Positions 19,190 through 28,503 of a DNA stretch of 35,568 nucleotides are shown piece after piece. Positions within the stretch are counted from its first letter, which is position 1, and every line of letters starts with the position of its first letter. The notes beneath the pieces were generated by a model that saw only the letters and a program-made list of their open reading frames with translations, had not been told where the DNA came from and did no database searches. The stretch is from Chromatiales bacterium (GTDB taxonomy: Bacteria > Pseudomonadota > Gammaproteobacteria > Steroidobacterales > BM003), in NCBI GenBank assembly GCA_029864735.1, contig JAOTSW010000005.1, positions 1-35,568 of the forward strand, read 5' to 3'. The translations under genes were made by a program, and so were the position numbers.

Positions 19190-20269
19190 TTATTCTGCTC
19201 GCTCAATCAAGGTAGCGCTGGCACGGAATGGTTTGCCGTCACGAACTCCCGCCAGTTCAACTGCGTTGCCCGGCTGAAGCCCGGCAACGATATTTACCGC
19301 GCTTTGTCGCACCAGGATCGCCTGCCCGTTGATTTCGGTAATCACGTCCTCTGGCTGCAGGCCGATGGTCATTGCCGGGCTGTCCGGGTAGACACGCCGC
19401 ACCTCGATTCCAGTTGATTGTGAGAGCCCGAGCTCGCGAGCACGGGTGGCGGTAAGGTCTATCGCCTCTACACCAAGCCACCCCCGGACCACCCGGCCAC
19501 GCGTCTTGAGCTCCTCCATGACGCCCCGTGCCAGGTTGACCGGTATGGCGAAACCGATGCCTTCGGGCAACCGGCGTTCCAGGGCCAGTTCCGGCTCAAG
19601 GGTGGCTATGTTGATTCCAATCAGTTCGCCCTGGGAATTAATTAACGCTCCCCCGGAGTTGCCGACATTGATCGCCGCGTCCGTCTGGATGAAATCCCCG
19701 ATCAGGGTCAGGCCCAATTGCCAGCGGCCGGTTGCGCTAACAATTCCCTGGGTAACCGTTTGACCCAGGCCATAAGGATTGCCGATTGCCAGTACCACAT
19801 CGCCGATTTGCAGGGTGTCGGACCTGCCCAGAGTGATGGCCGGCAAGTTTTCCAGGGGAATCTTGAGCAGCGCAAGGTCTGTGGGGCTGTCTGTGCCGAT
19901 CACCTCCGGAGTCAATGCCCGGCCATCGGACAGCTGCACGCTGATCCTTTCGGCTCCATCGATCACATGGTGATTGGTTAAAATGTAACCAGCCTCATCG
20001 ACGATCACTCCCGATCCCAGGCTGCTGGTCAGGGTGGGCTCTGCCTCGGGCTCTTCAGTGTCACTGGATTCCAGTCTCCTGAAAGAATAAATATTTACCA
20101 CGGCCGGGGCAGCAGCCTGGACCGCTTGCGCGTATGAGTTGGGGGTGCTGCCGGCGGACCGGCTGAGGTTTAGCGCCTGGTTTGGGAAGAAATACAGCAC
20201 GGCAAATGCTACAGCCAGTCCAGTGGCGGCAGATTGGGCCAGGAAGGCCCCCGGTCTCATGCTTTTCAT
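19190..20269 (-). CDS. degS: DegS/AlgW-type site-1 serine protease
   Basis: Membrane-anchored periplasmic HtrA protease; in relatives it senses misfolded outer-membrane proteins through its PDZ domain and cuts the anti-sigma factor RseA/MucA to release sigma-E. The 359-aa protein has one N-terminal membrane segment (about 12-30). The trypsin-like domain follows, with triad His101 (TNHHVI), Asp131 (TDSPTDLAL) and Ser205 (GNSGGAL). A single PDZ domain (about 255-350) closes the protein. One PDZ plus an anchor separates it from DegP. ATG 20269 has GAGGAGG four nt upstream. AlgW is the Pseudomonas name. The absence of hisGDC between murA and it differs from Pseudomonas. Confidence 0.92.
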   Translation of the reverse strand: MKSMRPGAFLAQSAATGLAVAFAVLYFFPNQALNLSRSAGSTPNSYAQAVQAAAPAVVNIYSFRRLESSDTEEPEAEPTLTSSLGSGVIVDEAGYILTNHHVIDGAERISVQLSDGRALTPEVIGTDSPTDLALLKIPLENLPAITLGRSDTLQIGDVVLAIGNPYGLGQTVTQGIVSATGRWQLGLTLIGDFIQTDAAINVGNSGGALINSQGELIGINIATLEPELALERRLPEGIGFAIPVNLARGVMEELKTRGRVVRGWLGVEAIDLTATRARELGLSQSTGIEVRRVYPDSPAMTIGLQPEDVITEINGQAILVRQSAVNIVAGLQPGNAVELAGVRDGKPFRASATLIERAE

Positions 20270-20375
20270 TGTTCCTCCTCACGGAGAACGCCTTTTTTAT
20301 TCGTTACTCTCAGCATTTGCCTGCCTTTTAGGCTCATTTTATGGTCAGAACGTACCGCAAAATCCAAGCGCCATG

Positions 20376-20381
20376 TATAAT
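20376..20381 (+). promoter_or_regulatory. Likely -10 box for petABC
   Basis: A perfect TATAAT lies 112 nt before the petA start in the degS/petA divergent gap. No strong -35 hexamer sits 16-18 nt upstream, so it may rely on an activator or on other contacts. Transcription would begin near 20388, just before the hairpin at 20398-20426. Confidence 0.45.
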
Positions 20382-20397
20382 GTTTCGTTTGCTGCGT

Positions 20398-20426
20398 GGT
20401 GCCACAAGTTGGAAGCCTGTGGCACC
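20398..20426 (+). repeat. Perfect 9-bp inverted repeat in petA leader
   Basis: GGTGCCACA and TGTGGCACC pair perfectly over 9 bp around an 11-nt loop. It lies about 10 nt after the predicted transcription start and 66 nt before petA. No T run follows, so it is not a standard terminator. It could be a 5' stem-loop stabilising the mRNA or a protein-binding site on DNA. Confidence 0.7.
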
Positions 20427-20492
20427 GCAAGCATAATCCGAATGTTTCATTTATCCCAATCGGGTTAAGTACCAGATTCAGGAGACTCATTG

Positions 20493-21083
20493 ATGAGTGA
20501 GGGCGTTGACAAAAGCAGGCGTCACTTTTTGACCGTCGCAACTACGGTTACCGGCGCTGTTGGCGCGGGTTTCGCGGCAGTTCCATTTCTATCTTCCTGG
20601 AAGCCAAGCGCACGTGCCCAGGCCCTGGGGGCCCCGGTTGAAGTGGATATCAGCAAGTTGCAGCCGGGTGAAATGATCCGGGCTACCTGGCGTGGCCAGG
20701 CGGTCTGGGTGCTCTACCGTTCCGACGCGATGATGCAGACCCTGCCCGAAGTGGAGGTCTCGCTGAGAGACCCCGAGTCCGTCCAGCCCCAGCAGCCTGG
20801 TTACGCGGCCAATCAGTACCGTTCGCTGAAGCCCGAAATCTTTGTCGTAATCGGTAACTGTACGCACCTGGGTTGTTCGCCGGGAGAGCGGTTCGAGGTG
20901 GCTCCGGCTGATCTGGGTCCCGAATGGAAAGGCGGCTTCTACTGCCCCTGCCACGGCTCAAAGTTTGACCTGGCAGGCCGGGTCTACAAGGGCGTTCCTG
21001 CTCCCTTGAACCTGAAAGTTCCGCCATACCGTTTCCTCAATGACAGCCTCATCCTGATTGGCGACGACGCGGGGGTTGCGTAA
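20493..21083 (+). CDS. petA: Ubiquinol-cytochrome c reductase Rieske iron-sulfur subunit
   Basis: Rieske subunit of the cytochrome bc1 complex; passes electrons from ubiquinol to cytochrome c1 at the periplasmic face. The 196-aa protein starts with a twin-arginine export motif (SRRHFLT) and a single membrane helix (about 12-34). The 2Fe-2S site is complete: CTHLGC (Cys123, His125, Cys128) and CPCHGS (Cys151, Cys153, His154). ATG 20493 has GGAG eight nt upstream; the track's TTG at 20490 is less likely. Its stop shares one base with the petB start (TAATG). Confidence 0.97.
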   Translation: MSEGVDKSRRHFLTVATTVTGAVGAGFAAVPFLSSWKPSARAQALGAPVEVDISKLQPGEMIRATWRGQAVWVLYRSDAMMQTLPEVEVSLRDPESVQPQQPGYAANQYRSLKPEIFVVIGNCTHLGCSPGERFEVAPADLGPEWKGGFYCPCHGSKFDLAGRVYKGVPAPLNLKVPPYRFLNDSLILIGDDAGVA

Positions 21084-22327
21084 TGAGTTCAACTGAAAAT
21101 CAGGGCGCCGGCGCGCGCCTGCTGGCCTGGGTCGACGCACGCTTCCCCCTGACCAAGATGTTTAACGAGCATGCTGCCGAGTACTATGCTCCGAAGAACT
21201 TTAATTTCTGGTACTACTTTGGCGTACTGTCGCTGGTGGTGCTGGTCATCCAGTTGGTCACCGGTATTTTCCTGACCATGAACTACAAGCCTTCCGCCGC
21301 TGACGCCTTCGCGTCGGTGGAGTACATCATGCGTGACGTGCAGTGGGGCTGGTTGATTCGCTACATGCACTCAACGGGTGCCTCGGCATTTTTCGTCGTG
21401 GTGTATCTGCACATGTTCCGCGCGCTGCTTTACGGTTCGTACAAGCCGCCCAGGGAACTGCTATGGATCTTCGGCATGCTCATCTACCTGGTGTTGATGG
21501 GTGAGGCGTTCATGGGCTACCTGTTGCCCTGGGGACAGATGTCATACTGGGGAGCCCAGGTGATCGTATCCCTGTTCGGTGCGATTCCGGTGATTGGCGA
21601 CAGTCTTGTGGAATTTATCCGCGGTGATTTCTACATCTCCGATATCACGCTTAACCGGTTCTTTGCCCTGCATGTGATTGCCCTGCCGCTGGTGCTGATA
21701 TTCCTGGTAGTGGCTCACATCCTGGCCTTGCACGAAGTGGGTTCAAACAACCCTGACGGCGTCGAGATCAAGAATGTGAAGGGACCCGATGGCAAGCCCC
21801 TGGACGGCATTGCTTTCCATCCGTATTACAGCGTCAAGGACACTGCCGGTTTGGCGGTCTTCCTGATGGCATTCAGCGCAGTGGTGTTTTTCGCCCCGGA
21901 AATGGGCGGCTATTTCCTTGAACACGCGAACTTTGAGCCAGCTAACGCGATGAAGACACCCGAGCATATTGCTCCGGTGTGGTATTTCACCCCGTTCTAC
22001 GCCATCTTGCGCGCCGTGCCTGACAAGCTGGGCGGTGTAGTGATGATGGGTGGCGCGATTCTCCTGCTATTCCTGTTGCCGTGGCTGGATCGCTCTCCGG
22101 TGCGATCAATCCGCTATCGCGGCTGGATGTACAAGCTTCCGCTGGCATTGTTCACCGTGTCCTTTATTGCCCTGGGTTACCTGGGGATGCAGCCTGCAAC
22201 GCCGGTCTACACCAACCTCGCTCGTTTGGCCACGTTCATCTACTTTGCGTTCTTCCTGCTTCTGCCCTGGTTGTCCAAGGCGGACAAGACCAAGCCGGTT
22301 CCTGAGAGGGTGACTTACCATGCTTAA
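21083..22327 (+). CDS. petB: Cytochrome b subunit of bc1 complex
   Basis: Membrane core of the bc1 complex with two b haems and both quinone sites. The 414-aa protein has about eight membrane helices. Likely haem-ligand histidines are in RYMHSTGASAFFVVVYLHMFR and FFALHVIALPLVLIFLVVAHILALHE, and the Qo-site region shows PEHIAPVWYF, a variant of the PEW-type loop. The start overlaps the petA stop by one base and the end overlaps petC by eight, so the three are translationally coupled. Confidence 0.97.
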   Translation: MSSTENQGAGARLLAWVDARFPLTKMFNEHAAEYYAPKNFNFWYYFGVLSLVVLVIQLVTGIFLTMNYKPSAADAFASVEYIMRDVQWGWLIRYMHSTGASAFFVVVYLHMFRALLYGSYKPPRELLWIFGMLIYLVLMGEAFMGYLLPWGQMSYWGAQVIVSLFGAIPVIGDSLVEFIRGDFYISDITLNRFFALHVIALPLVLIFLVVAHILALHEVGSNNPDGVEIKNVKGPDGKPLDGIAFHPYYSVKDTAGLAVFLMAFSAVVFFAPEMGGYFLEHANFEPANAMKTPEHIAPVWYFTPFYAILRAVPDKLGGVVMMGGAILLLFLLPWLDRSPVRSIRYRGWMYKLPLALFTVSFIALGYLGMQPATPVYTNLARLATFIYFAFFLLLPWLSKADKTKPVPERVTYHA

Positions 22328-23060
22328 GCGCTTGTTTATTATATTGTTGCTGAGTGTTCCCATGGTAGGCATGGCTGCCTCTGGCGGTACTTCAATGAAG
22401 ACCGCCAACGTGGACGTATCCAACACCGCCTCTTTGCAGCGCGGCGCCAGGAACTTCATTAACTATTGTTCTGGCTGCCATTCAGCCAAGTACGTTCGGT
22501 TCAATCGCCTGGGCGCAGACCTGGGTCTGACCGAGAGCCAGGTGCTGGACAATCTGATGTTTGCCGCAGAACGTCCGTTTGACACGATTAATGTTGCTAT
22601 GCCGGCAGATGATGCCAAGCGCTGGTTCGGCCAGCCTCCGCCGGATTTGTCGCTGATCGCCCGTTCCCGCGGAGGCGATTGGCTGTACACTTTCCTGCTG
22701 TCCTTCTACGAGGACAAGGGCAAGACCACCGGTATGAATAACCTGGTGTTACCCGGTGCGAGCATGCCTCACGTATTGTGGGAACTGCAGGGCACCCAGC
22801 GGGTTGTTTATCGCACCGAGAAGGATGCGGCCGGCAATGAACACGAAGTCTTCGATCGCTTCGAGCAGGCCAGTGCCGGCAAGCTCTCGGCCGAAGAATA
22901 CGATGCATTTGTCCTTGATATCGTGAACTTCCTTGAATACATCGGCGAGCCGGTGCAACTCAAGAGAGTTCAGCTGGGTATCTGGGTGATGTTCTTCCTG
23001 TTGGTATTTTTCCTGTTCGCGTATGCGTTGAAGAAAGAATACTGGAAGGATGTGCACTAG
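22320..23060 (+). CDS. petC: Cytochrome c1 subunit of bc1 complex
   Basis: Periplasmic haem-c subunit that takes electrons from the Rieske protein and gives them to soluble cytochrome c. The 246-aa protein has a signal peptide (about 1-20, ...GMAA), the haem-binding CSGCH (Cys50-His54), PPDLSLIARSRGG, a likely distal-Met region (PGASMPHVLWELQG), and a C-terminal membrane anchor (about 218-238). It overlaps petB by eight nt. It is followed by sspA after 58 nt, which hold an inverted repeat. Confidence 0.97.
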   Translation: MLKRLFIILLLSVPMVGMAASGGTSMKTANVDVSNTASLQRGARNFINYCSGCHSAKYVRFNRLGADLGLTESQVLDNLMFAAERPFDTINVAMPADDAKRWFGQPPPDLSLIARSRGGDWLYTFLLSFYEDKGKTTGMNNLVLPGASMPHVLWELQGTQRVVYRTEKDAAGNEHEVFDRFEQASAGKLSAEEYDAFVLDIVNFLEYIGEPVQLKRVQLGIWVMFFLLVFFLFAYALKKEYWKDVH

Positions 23061-23090
23061 GGCTGTGAAGACTCTTTCCCCGATCTCATG

Positions 23091-23108
23091 ACTGGGCCAA
23101 GGCCCAGT
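23091..23108 (+). repeat. Perfect 8-bp inverted repeat before sspA
   Basis: ACTGGGCC-AA-GGCCCAGT is a perfect inverted repeat whose right arm touches the sspA ribosome site GGAG (23109-23112). As RNA it would fold as a seven-pair stem with a four-base loop right next to the ribosome site. As DNA it is a plausible dimer-binding operator. It has no T run after it. Confidence 0.65.
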
Positions 23109-23118
23109 GGAGCTTGAT

Positions 23119-23748
23119 ATGTCGAATATTGCCAATAGGCGTTCCGTGATGACTTTGTTTTCCAATCAGTTGTGTACCCATAGCCACAGGGTTCGCATGG
23201 TATTGGCGGAGAAAAGCATCAACATTGATATCGTCGATGTTAAAGGGCCCGATCTCCCCGAGGATTTGCTTGACCTGAATCCCTACAACAGCGTTCCCAC
23301 CCTGGTGGATAGGGATCTCGTGTTGTACGACTCGCGGGTAATCATCGAGTACCTGGATGAGCGTTTCCCTCATCCGCCTCTGATGCCGGTTGATCCGGTT
23401 ACCCGTGCCCAATTTCGCTTGGCGCTGTTCCGCCTGGAACGTGACTGGTACACCATGGCTGAGCAGATTGAGGCCGCTGGCGAGAAGAAGCCCGCCTTGA
23501 AGGCGCGCAAAATCCTCAAGGAAAGCATCCTGTCGAGTTCGGAAGTGTTCGGCGCCAAGCCTTTCTTCCTCAGTGATGAATTGTCGCTGGTGGATTGCAC
23601 CATTGCCCCGATTCTGTGGCGCTTGCCCAAGTACGGAATTGAGCTGCCCAAGGAGGCCGCACCGATCGCCAAGTATGCACAGCGCATCTTTGATCGTCCC
23701 TCGTTCCAGCAGAGCTTGACCGAACTTGAGCGAGAGATCAGGCAGTAA
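23119..23748 (+). CDS. sspA: Stringent starvation protein A
   Basis: RNA-polymerase-associated regulator with a glutathione-S-transferase fold; in E. coli it lowers H-NS levels and aids acid and stationary-phase survival. The 209-aa protein begins RRSVMTLFSNQLCTHSHRVRMVLAEKSI, and the N-terminal thioredoxin-like part shows NPYNSVPTLVDRDLVLYDSRVIIEYLDERFPHPPLMP. An all-helical C-terminal part follows. I chose ATG 23119 over the track's GTG 23107 because GGAG is well spaced and the start matches E. coli SspA. sspB follows three nt later. Confidence 0.95.
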   Translation: MSNIANRRSVMTLFSNQLCTHSHRVRMVLAEKSINIDIVDVKGPDLPEDLLDLNPYNSVPTLVDRDLVLYDSRVIIEYLDERFPHPPLMPVDPVTRAQFRLALFRLERDWYTMAEQIEAAGEKKPALKARKILKESILSSSEVFGAKPFFLSDELSLVDCTIAPILWRLPKYGIELPKEAAPIAKYAQRIFDRPSFQQSLTELEREIRQ

Positions 23749-23751
23749 ACT

Positions 23752-24174
23752 GTGAGTGGGTCCGAACTTTCATCGCGTCGGCCGTACCTGTTACGGGCAA
23801 TGCATGAATGGATGTCGGATAACCACCAGACCCCCCACATTGTTGTCGATGCGACCGCAGAAGGGGTCGTGGTACCCAGCCAATTCGTCAAGGACGGACG
23901 CATTGTTCTCAATGTCAGTTATTCAGCTGCCTCGGGAATCCAGATTGAGAATGACGAAATTACTTTCCAGGCCCGGTTCGGTGGAACGCCCATGGCGGTG
24001 AGTATTCCTGTCAGGGCGGTGCTTGGGATTTATGGCAGGGAATCGGGCGAGGGAATGCTGTTCGGAGATGAGGACGACGGTTCTGAGCCGACCCCACCGG
24101 AGCCTGATCCGGAGCCCGCGCCGGATGGACCAGGGGAGACTCCCCGGCGATCCCATCTAAAAGTCGTAAAGTAG
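23752..24174 (+). CDS. sspB: ClpXP protease specificity-enhancing factor SspB
   Basis: Adaptor that binds ssrA-tagged proteins and delivers them to ClpXP. The 140-aa protein has the substrate-binding domain (RRPYLLRAMHEWMSDNHQTPHIVVD through VPVRAVLGIYGRESGEG-like region). An acidic, Pro-rich flexible linker follows, then the C-terminal ClpX-binding tail SHLKVVK, equivalent to LRVVK in E. coli. The start is GTG at 23752, which matches the E. coli start by alignment of RRPYLLRA; its ribosome site is weak and coupling to sspA is likely. It is convergent with gmhA, 19 nt apart. Confidence 0.95.
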   Translation: MSGSELSSRRPYLLRAMHEWMSDNHQTPHIVVDATAEGVVVPSQFVKDGRIVLNVSYSAASGIQIENDEITFQARFGGTPMAVSIPVRAVLGIYGRESGEGMLFGDEDDGSEPTPPEPDPEPAPDGPGETPRRSHLKVVK

Positions 24175-24193
24175 ATTTCCGGGATCTACCGGG

Positions 24194-25165
<972 letters not shown>

Positions 25166-25169
<4 letters not shown>

Positions 25170-27046
25170 GGCCGCCCCGTCACCCCGGGCGCCGGGTACA
25201 GGACCTTGGGTTTGCTTATCCTGGGCTCACCGCTCCGGAAGCGGGCCCACTGCAACTTCCGATATATAACCCCATCAGCTGTCATGCCCAGGAGGCCCGT
25301 AGCACCGGCTAGTTGGAGGTTTGTCTGCTGGTTATACAGCCAGGGGAGCAGACGGAAGGCGTCCACACCCATGGCTAACAGCCGCGGCTGATTTTCTTCC
25401 AAGCCCGGAAACGCCGACGCGACTTTCTGGCGCAGTCCGCCGGTTTCTTTTGTCATGCTCAACTGCCAGGGCATGTCCGCGAACTGAAGCCCGTCCAGGT
25501 CGTTGTTTGCCATGGCATCGGCCTGATATATGGCGGATGTGGCATACACCGGCAGCTTGGCCGCGTAGTGGAATTTTAATTGCGGGCGAAGCAATCGACC
25601 CTGCTCGGGGTAAGCGGCGATGAATACAAAATCCGCGTCCTCGCGGCGGCGCGGTTCAAATTCCGGGTACATGCCCAGCAAGTCAGACAGCCTGCTGAAG
25701 CGTTCCTTGCTCTGATCCAGGTTCAGGGCTCGGGTTATGGCGGAAGAGTAATCCTGCTCACCTGGATCGTAGGCGGTGCTGGCCAGCAATTGGCCACCGT
25801 TATCTACCAACTCGCTGGTGAAACTTTCCAGGATGCGCTGGCCCCAGCCGGTGGAGGGCACCAGTGCGATGGCGCGTGTGTAACCGTCTGCCAATGCGCC
25901 GCGCGCTATTTCACGGGCTTCTTCGGCAGGATCAAGGGCGAACTGGTAAAAGGCCGGAGGGGTATAGCCTCCGACATTTCCGCGGTTCAGGGCCAGTATC
26001 GGGACCTCGCCATTTGCCACGCCAATCAGTTCAGTAACGTTCTGCTTGAGCAATGGGCCAACCACCATGTCGGCACCCTCTCTGATGGCTTCCCGGTAGG
26101 TGGCGACAGAGCTCTGGAGCTGGGTGTCGTAAATCCTGACCAGGGGCAGTAAGTTCTTGTTGGGGCTGTTCAGGTAGGCGGCAAGGAACCCGTCCCTGAC
26201 AGCTTCGCCATAGGCACGTTCTCGTCCGCTTAACGGCAGTAGCAGAGCAACCTGTATGGGATAGCTGTTCGCGCCCCGGTGGCGCTCTATCAGGGCGGCT
26301 ACGACGCCTGTGACGGCTGGGTGCTGAGGGTTGGCCAGGCGCCAGTTACGCAGCCCCGCCAAGAGTGCGGGGCTATCTGTGGAGGCCACGCTGCTCAGGC
26401 GCGCCAGGTCCAGCCAGCCCTGGGCCACGGGATCCAGACTGGAGTCAGGCAGCGCGCCCTTGCGTGCCCTGGCTTGCAGCTGATCCAGCAGGAGTTGCTG
26501 GCTTGCCAGCAGTTCCTGGGCGTTGTTTGCCCAGGTTTGTTCCTCGCCGAAGGCCAGTATCGCCTGTTCCACCCTCCCCAGTCCGAGCAGCGCCATGCCC
26601 TTGATCCGGTAAAACTGTGCGGCCAGGGTTGCCGATGGGAGCGGGGATTCTTCCAGTGTCTGCAGTGCCTCGGCAGGTTTGCCCCGGGTCAGTGCGACCC
26701 TTGCCCCCAGGATGGTCCATAAGGCGTAATCGTCCCTGTCCATGGGCCCGGCAATCGACTCCAGAGCCGCAACGGCCGCAACCAGGTTGTCGTCATTGAG
26801 CCATTCCCGGGCAGCAAGCAGTCGCCAGTGATCGGCCTGGGTTCCCGCATCCCGGGCTGCAAGTTCCATGTATATTTGCGCGGCGTCCCGATACTGCCCC
26901 TGGGCCGCTGCTGTTTCCGCGCGATAAACCTGACTGCGGGTGTCTACCTGTTTCACGGGCGCCTGGCAGGCTGACAGAACCGTCAGCAGCAGCAGCATCG
27001 GGAGGCCGCGAGCAGCGCTGTGAACTAGGCGGGCAAATATTCTCAT
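25166..27046 (-). CDS. lpoA: Penicillin-binding protein activator LpoA
   Basis: Outer-membrane lipoprotein that reaches through the peptidoglycan to activate the synthase PBP1a. The 626-aa precursor has a lipoprotein signal with lipobox LSAC (Cys27). Helical TPR-like repeats follow (about 35-250), then a periplasmic-binding-protein-like domain (about 262-610, starting near YPIQVALLLPLSGRERAYGEAVRDGF and ending near LLAMGVDAFRLLPWL). Domain order and length match the family (E. coli 678 aa). The ribosome site is weak. It is divergent from rsmI, the conserved arrangement, and leads into yraN. Confidence 0.95.
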
Positions 27047-27067
27047 GGTGTTATGTTCCCGGGTCTG

Positions 27068-27080
27068 AATTGGCCCAATT
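27068..27080. repeat. 13-bp palindrome in lpoA/rsmI divergent gap
   Basis: AATTGG-C-CCAATT is a perfect 6-bp inverted repeat around one base, 22 nt upstream of the lpoA start. It has the form of a small dimer operator. No known binding consensus is recognised. Confidence 0.5.
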
Positions 27081-27107
27081 ACCAGTCAAGCACCAACTGG
27101 GGCCAGT

Positions 27108-27127
27108 GGCCACTCGCAATAGTGGCC
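27108..27127. repeat. 7-bp inverted repeat in lpoA/rsmI divergent gap
   Basis: GGCCACT-CGCAAT-AGTGGCC pairs perfectly over 7 bp with a 6-nt loop. It lies midway between the divergent lpoA and rsmI starts. No T run follows on either strand, so it is not a clear terminator; regulatory use is possible. Confidence 0.5.
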
Positions 27128-27214
27128 CGATGACCGATTTTTACGGAAATCCACTTAAAGCCGCTGCTTTTAGTATCCTGCCCGCAAGATTAACCTTTCC
27201 GGCTGGATTATCCC

Positions 27215-28075
27215 ATGCAACAGATTGCTGCTGGTACCCTCTATGTTGTCGCCACACCGATAGGCAACCTGGCTGACCTGACTCCCAGGGCGGTTGATGT
27301 GCTGGGCCAGGTAGACCTGGTACTGGCCGAGGACACGCGTCATACCGCCCAGTTGTTGAGGCACTGCGGCTTGAGCAAACCCCTGCAGTCCCTGCACGAG
27401 CACAACGAGCGCCAGAAACTGGATTCGATAGTGCAGCGTTTGCAGGCCGGTGAAAGTCTCGCCCTGGTGTCGGACGCAGGTACACCCTTGCTCAGCGATC
27501 CCGGGTTCCCCCTGGTACGAAGGCTGCGGGAACTGGATATGCCGGTCATTCCGATTCCTGGCCCCTGTGCGGCAGTGGCGGCCTTGTCGGTAGCCGGACT
27601 AGCCACCGACCGGTTTGCTTTCGAGGGTTTCCTGCCGGCCCGGTCAGGTGCCCGCCGGACCCGCCTTGAGGGCTTGGCCGATGAAACGAGAACGCTGGTG
27701 TTCTATGAATCCGGAAAGCGCCTTGCGGGTGTGCTGAATGATATGTGCGAGATTCTTGGGCCAGATCGCGAGGCGGCGGTGGCCAGGGAGCTGACCAAGC
27801 TCTACGAAAGCATATATCGGGGCAGTCTCGCCCAATTGCGCGATCGGGCGGGCTCGGATGTGGACATGGTGCGTGGCGAGCTGGTTTTGCTGGTGCAGGG
27901 TACCCCGGTTGCGGAGATTGCCGAAAATCCGGAGCTGGATCGCGTACTGGGGGTGCTGTTGCCCGAACTGCCCCTGAGCCAGGCGGTAAAGCTGGCCGTG
28001 GAGTTATGTGGGCTGCGCCGCAACGAGGTCTACCGGCGAGCCACAGAATTGCAAAAAGGCACTGATTTGCCTTGA
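27215..28075 (+). CDS. rsmI: 16S rRNA 2'-O-ribose C1402 methyltransferase RsmI
   Basis: Methylates the ribose of C1402 in 16S rRNA near the P site, helping decoding fidelity; it partners with RsmH, which methylates N4 of the same base and is also in this window. The 286-aa protein is a tetrapyrrole-methylase-fold enzyme with VATPIGNLADLTPRAV, EDTRHTAQLL, VSDAGTPLLSDPG and PGPCAAVAALSVAGL. The length is as in E. coli (286 aa). The ribosome site is weak. Its stop codon lies inside the -35 box of the rnpB promoter. Confidence 0.96.
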   Translation: MQQIAAGTLYVVATPIGNLADLTPRAVDVLGQVDLVLAEDTRHTAQLLRHCGLSKPLQSLHEHNERQKLDSIVQRLQAGESLALVSDAGTPLLSDPGFPLVRRLRELDMPVIPIPGPCAAVAALSVAGLATDRFAFEGFLPARSGARRTRLEGLADETRTLVFYESGKRLAGVLNDMCEILGPDREAAVARELTKLYESIYRGSLAQLRDRAGSDVDMVRGELVLLVQGTPVAEIAENPELDRVLGVLLPELPLSQAVKLAVELCGLRRNEVYRRATELQKGTDLP

Positions 28076-28100
28076 GTTTTACCTTCTCAGGACCTATTGT
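28072..28100 (+). promoter_or_regulatory. rnpB promoter
   Basis: TTGAGT (28072-28077), a 17-nt spacer and TATTGT (28095-28100) form a sigma-70-type promoter. It would start transcription near 28107, matching the rnpB 5' end inferred from pairing. The -35 box contains the rsmI stop codon (TGA 28073-28075). Confidence 0.7.
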
Positions 28101-28107
28101 TCGCCGC

Positions 28108-28477
28108 GGGAGTCGGCCAGGCAACCGCGGCGGGTCTTTGACCCGCGGAGGAAAGTCCGGGCTCCGAAGGGCAGGGTGCCAGGTAACGCCTGGGGGGCGT
28201 GAGCCTACGGAAAGTGCAACAGAAAGCATACCGCCTAAGCATCCTCACGGATGCCGGTAAGGTTGAAATGGTGCGGTAAGAGCGCACCGCGCGAGTGGTA
28301 ACACTTCGCGGCTAGGTAAACCCCACCCGGAGCAAGACCAAATAGGGGAGCGATCGGCTTCGGCCGTAGATGTGGCCCGCATTCGTTCCCGGGTAGGTCG
28401 CTTGAGGTACGCGGTGACGCGTATCCCAGATGAATGGTTGTCCAAGACAAAACCCGGCTTATCGGCCGACTCCCACC
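28108..28477 (+). ncRNA. rnpB: RNase P RNA, bacterial class A
   Basis: Catalytic RNA that removes 5' leaders from tRNA precursors with protein RnpA. Diagnostic parts are present. GAGGAAAGTCCGGGC is the 5' strand of helix P4 and CR-I. GGTAAACCCC is the L15 region that pairs with tRNA CCA ends. AGATGAATGGTTGTC is the CR-V/P4 3' strand, and ACAAAACCCGGCTTA the usual 3' tail. The ends (about one to three bases uncertain) come from pairing of 5' GGAGTCGGCC with 3' GGCCGACTCC as helix P1. Length about 370 nt is normal for the class. The place between rsmI and mraZ matches Pseudomonas. Confidence 0.96.
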
Positions 28478-28503
28478 TTAATTAAAAGAAATTTTCTAAT
28501 TAA
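28478..28503 (+). repeat. AT-rich inverted repeat after rnpB
   Basis: TTAATTA and TAATTAA pair over 7 bp around AAAGAAATTTTC, which has further GAAA/TTTC pairing. It directly follows the mature rnpB end. It is not GC-rich and has no proper T tail, so it is a poor factor-independent terminator, yet no better one is visible before mraZ. Confidence 0.45.
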
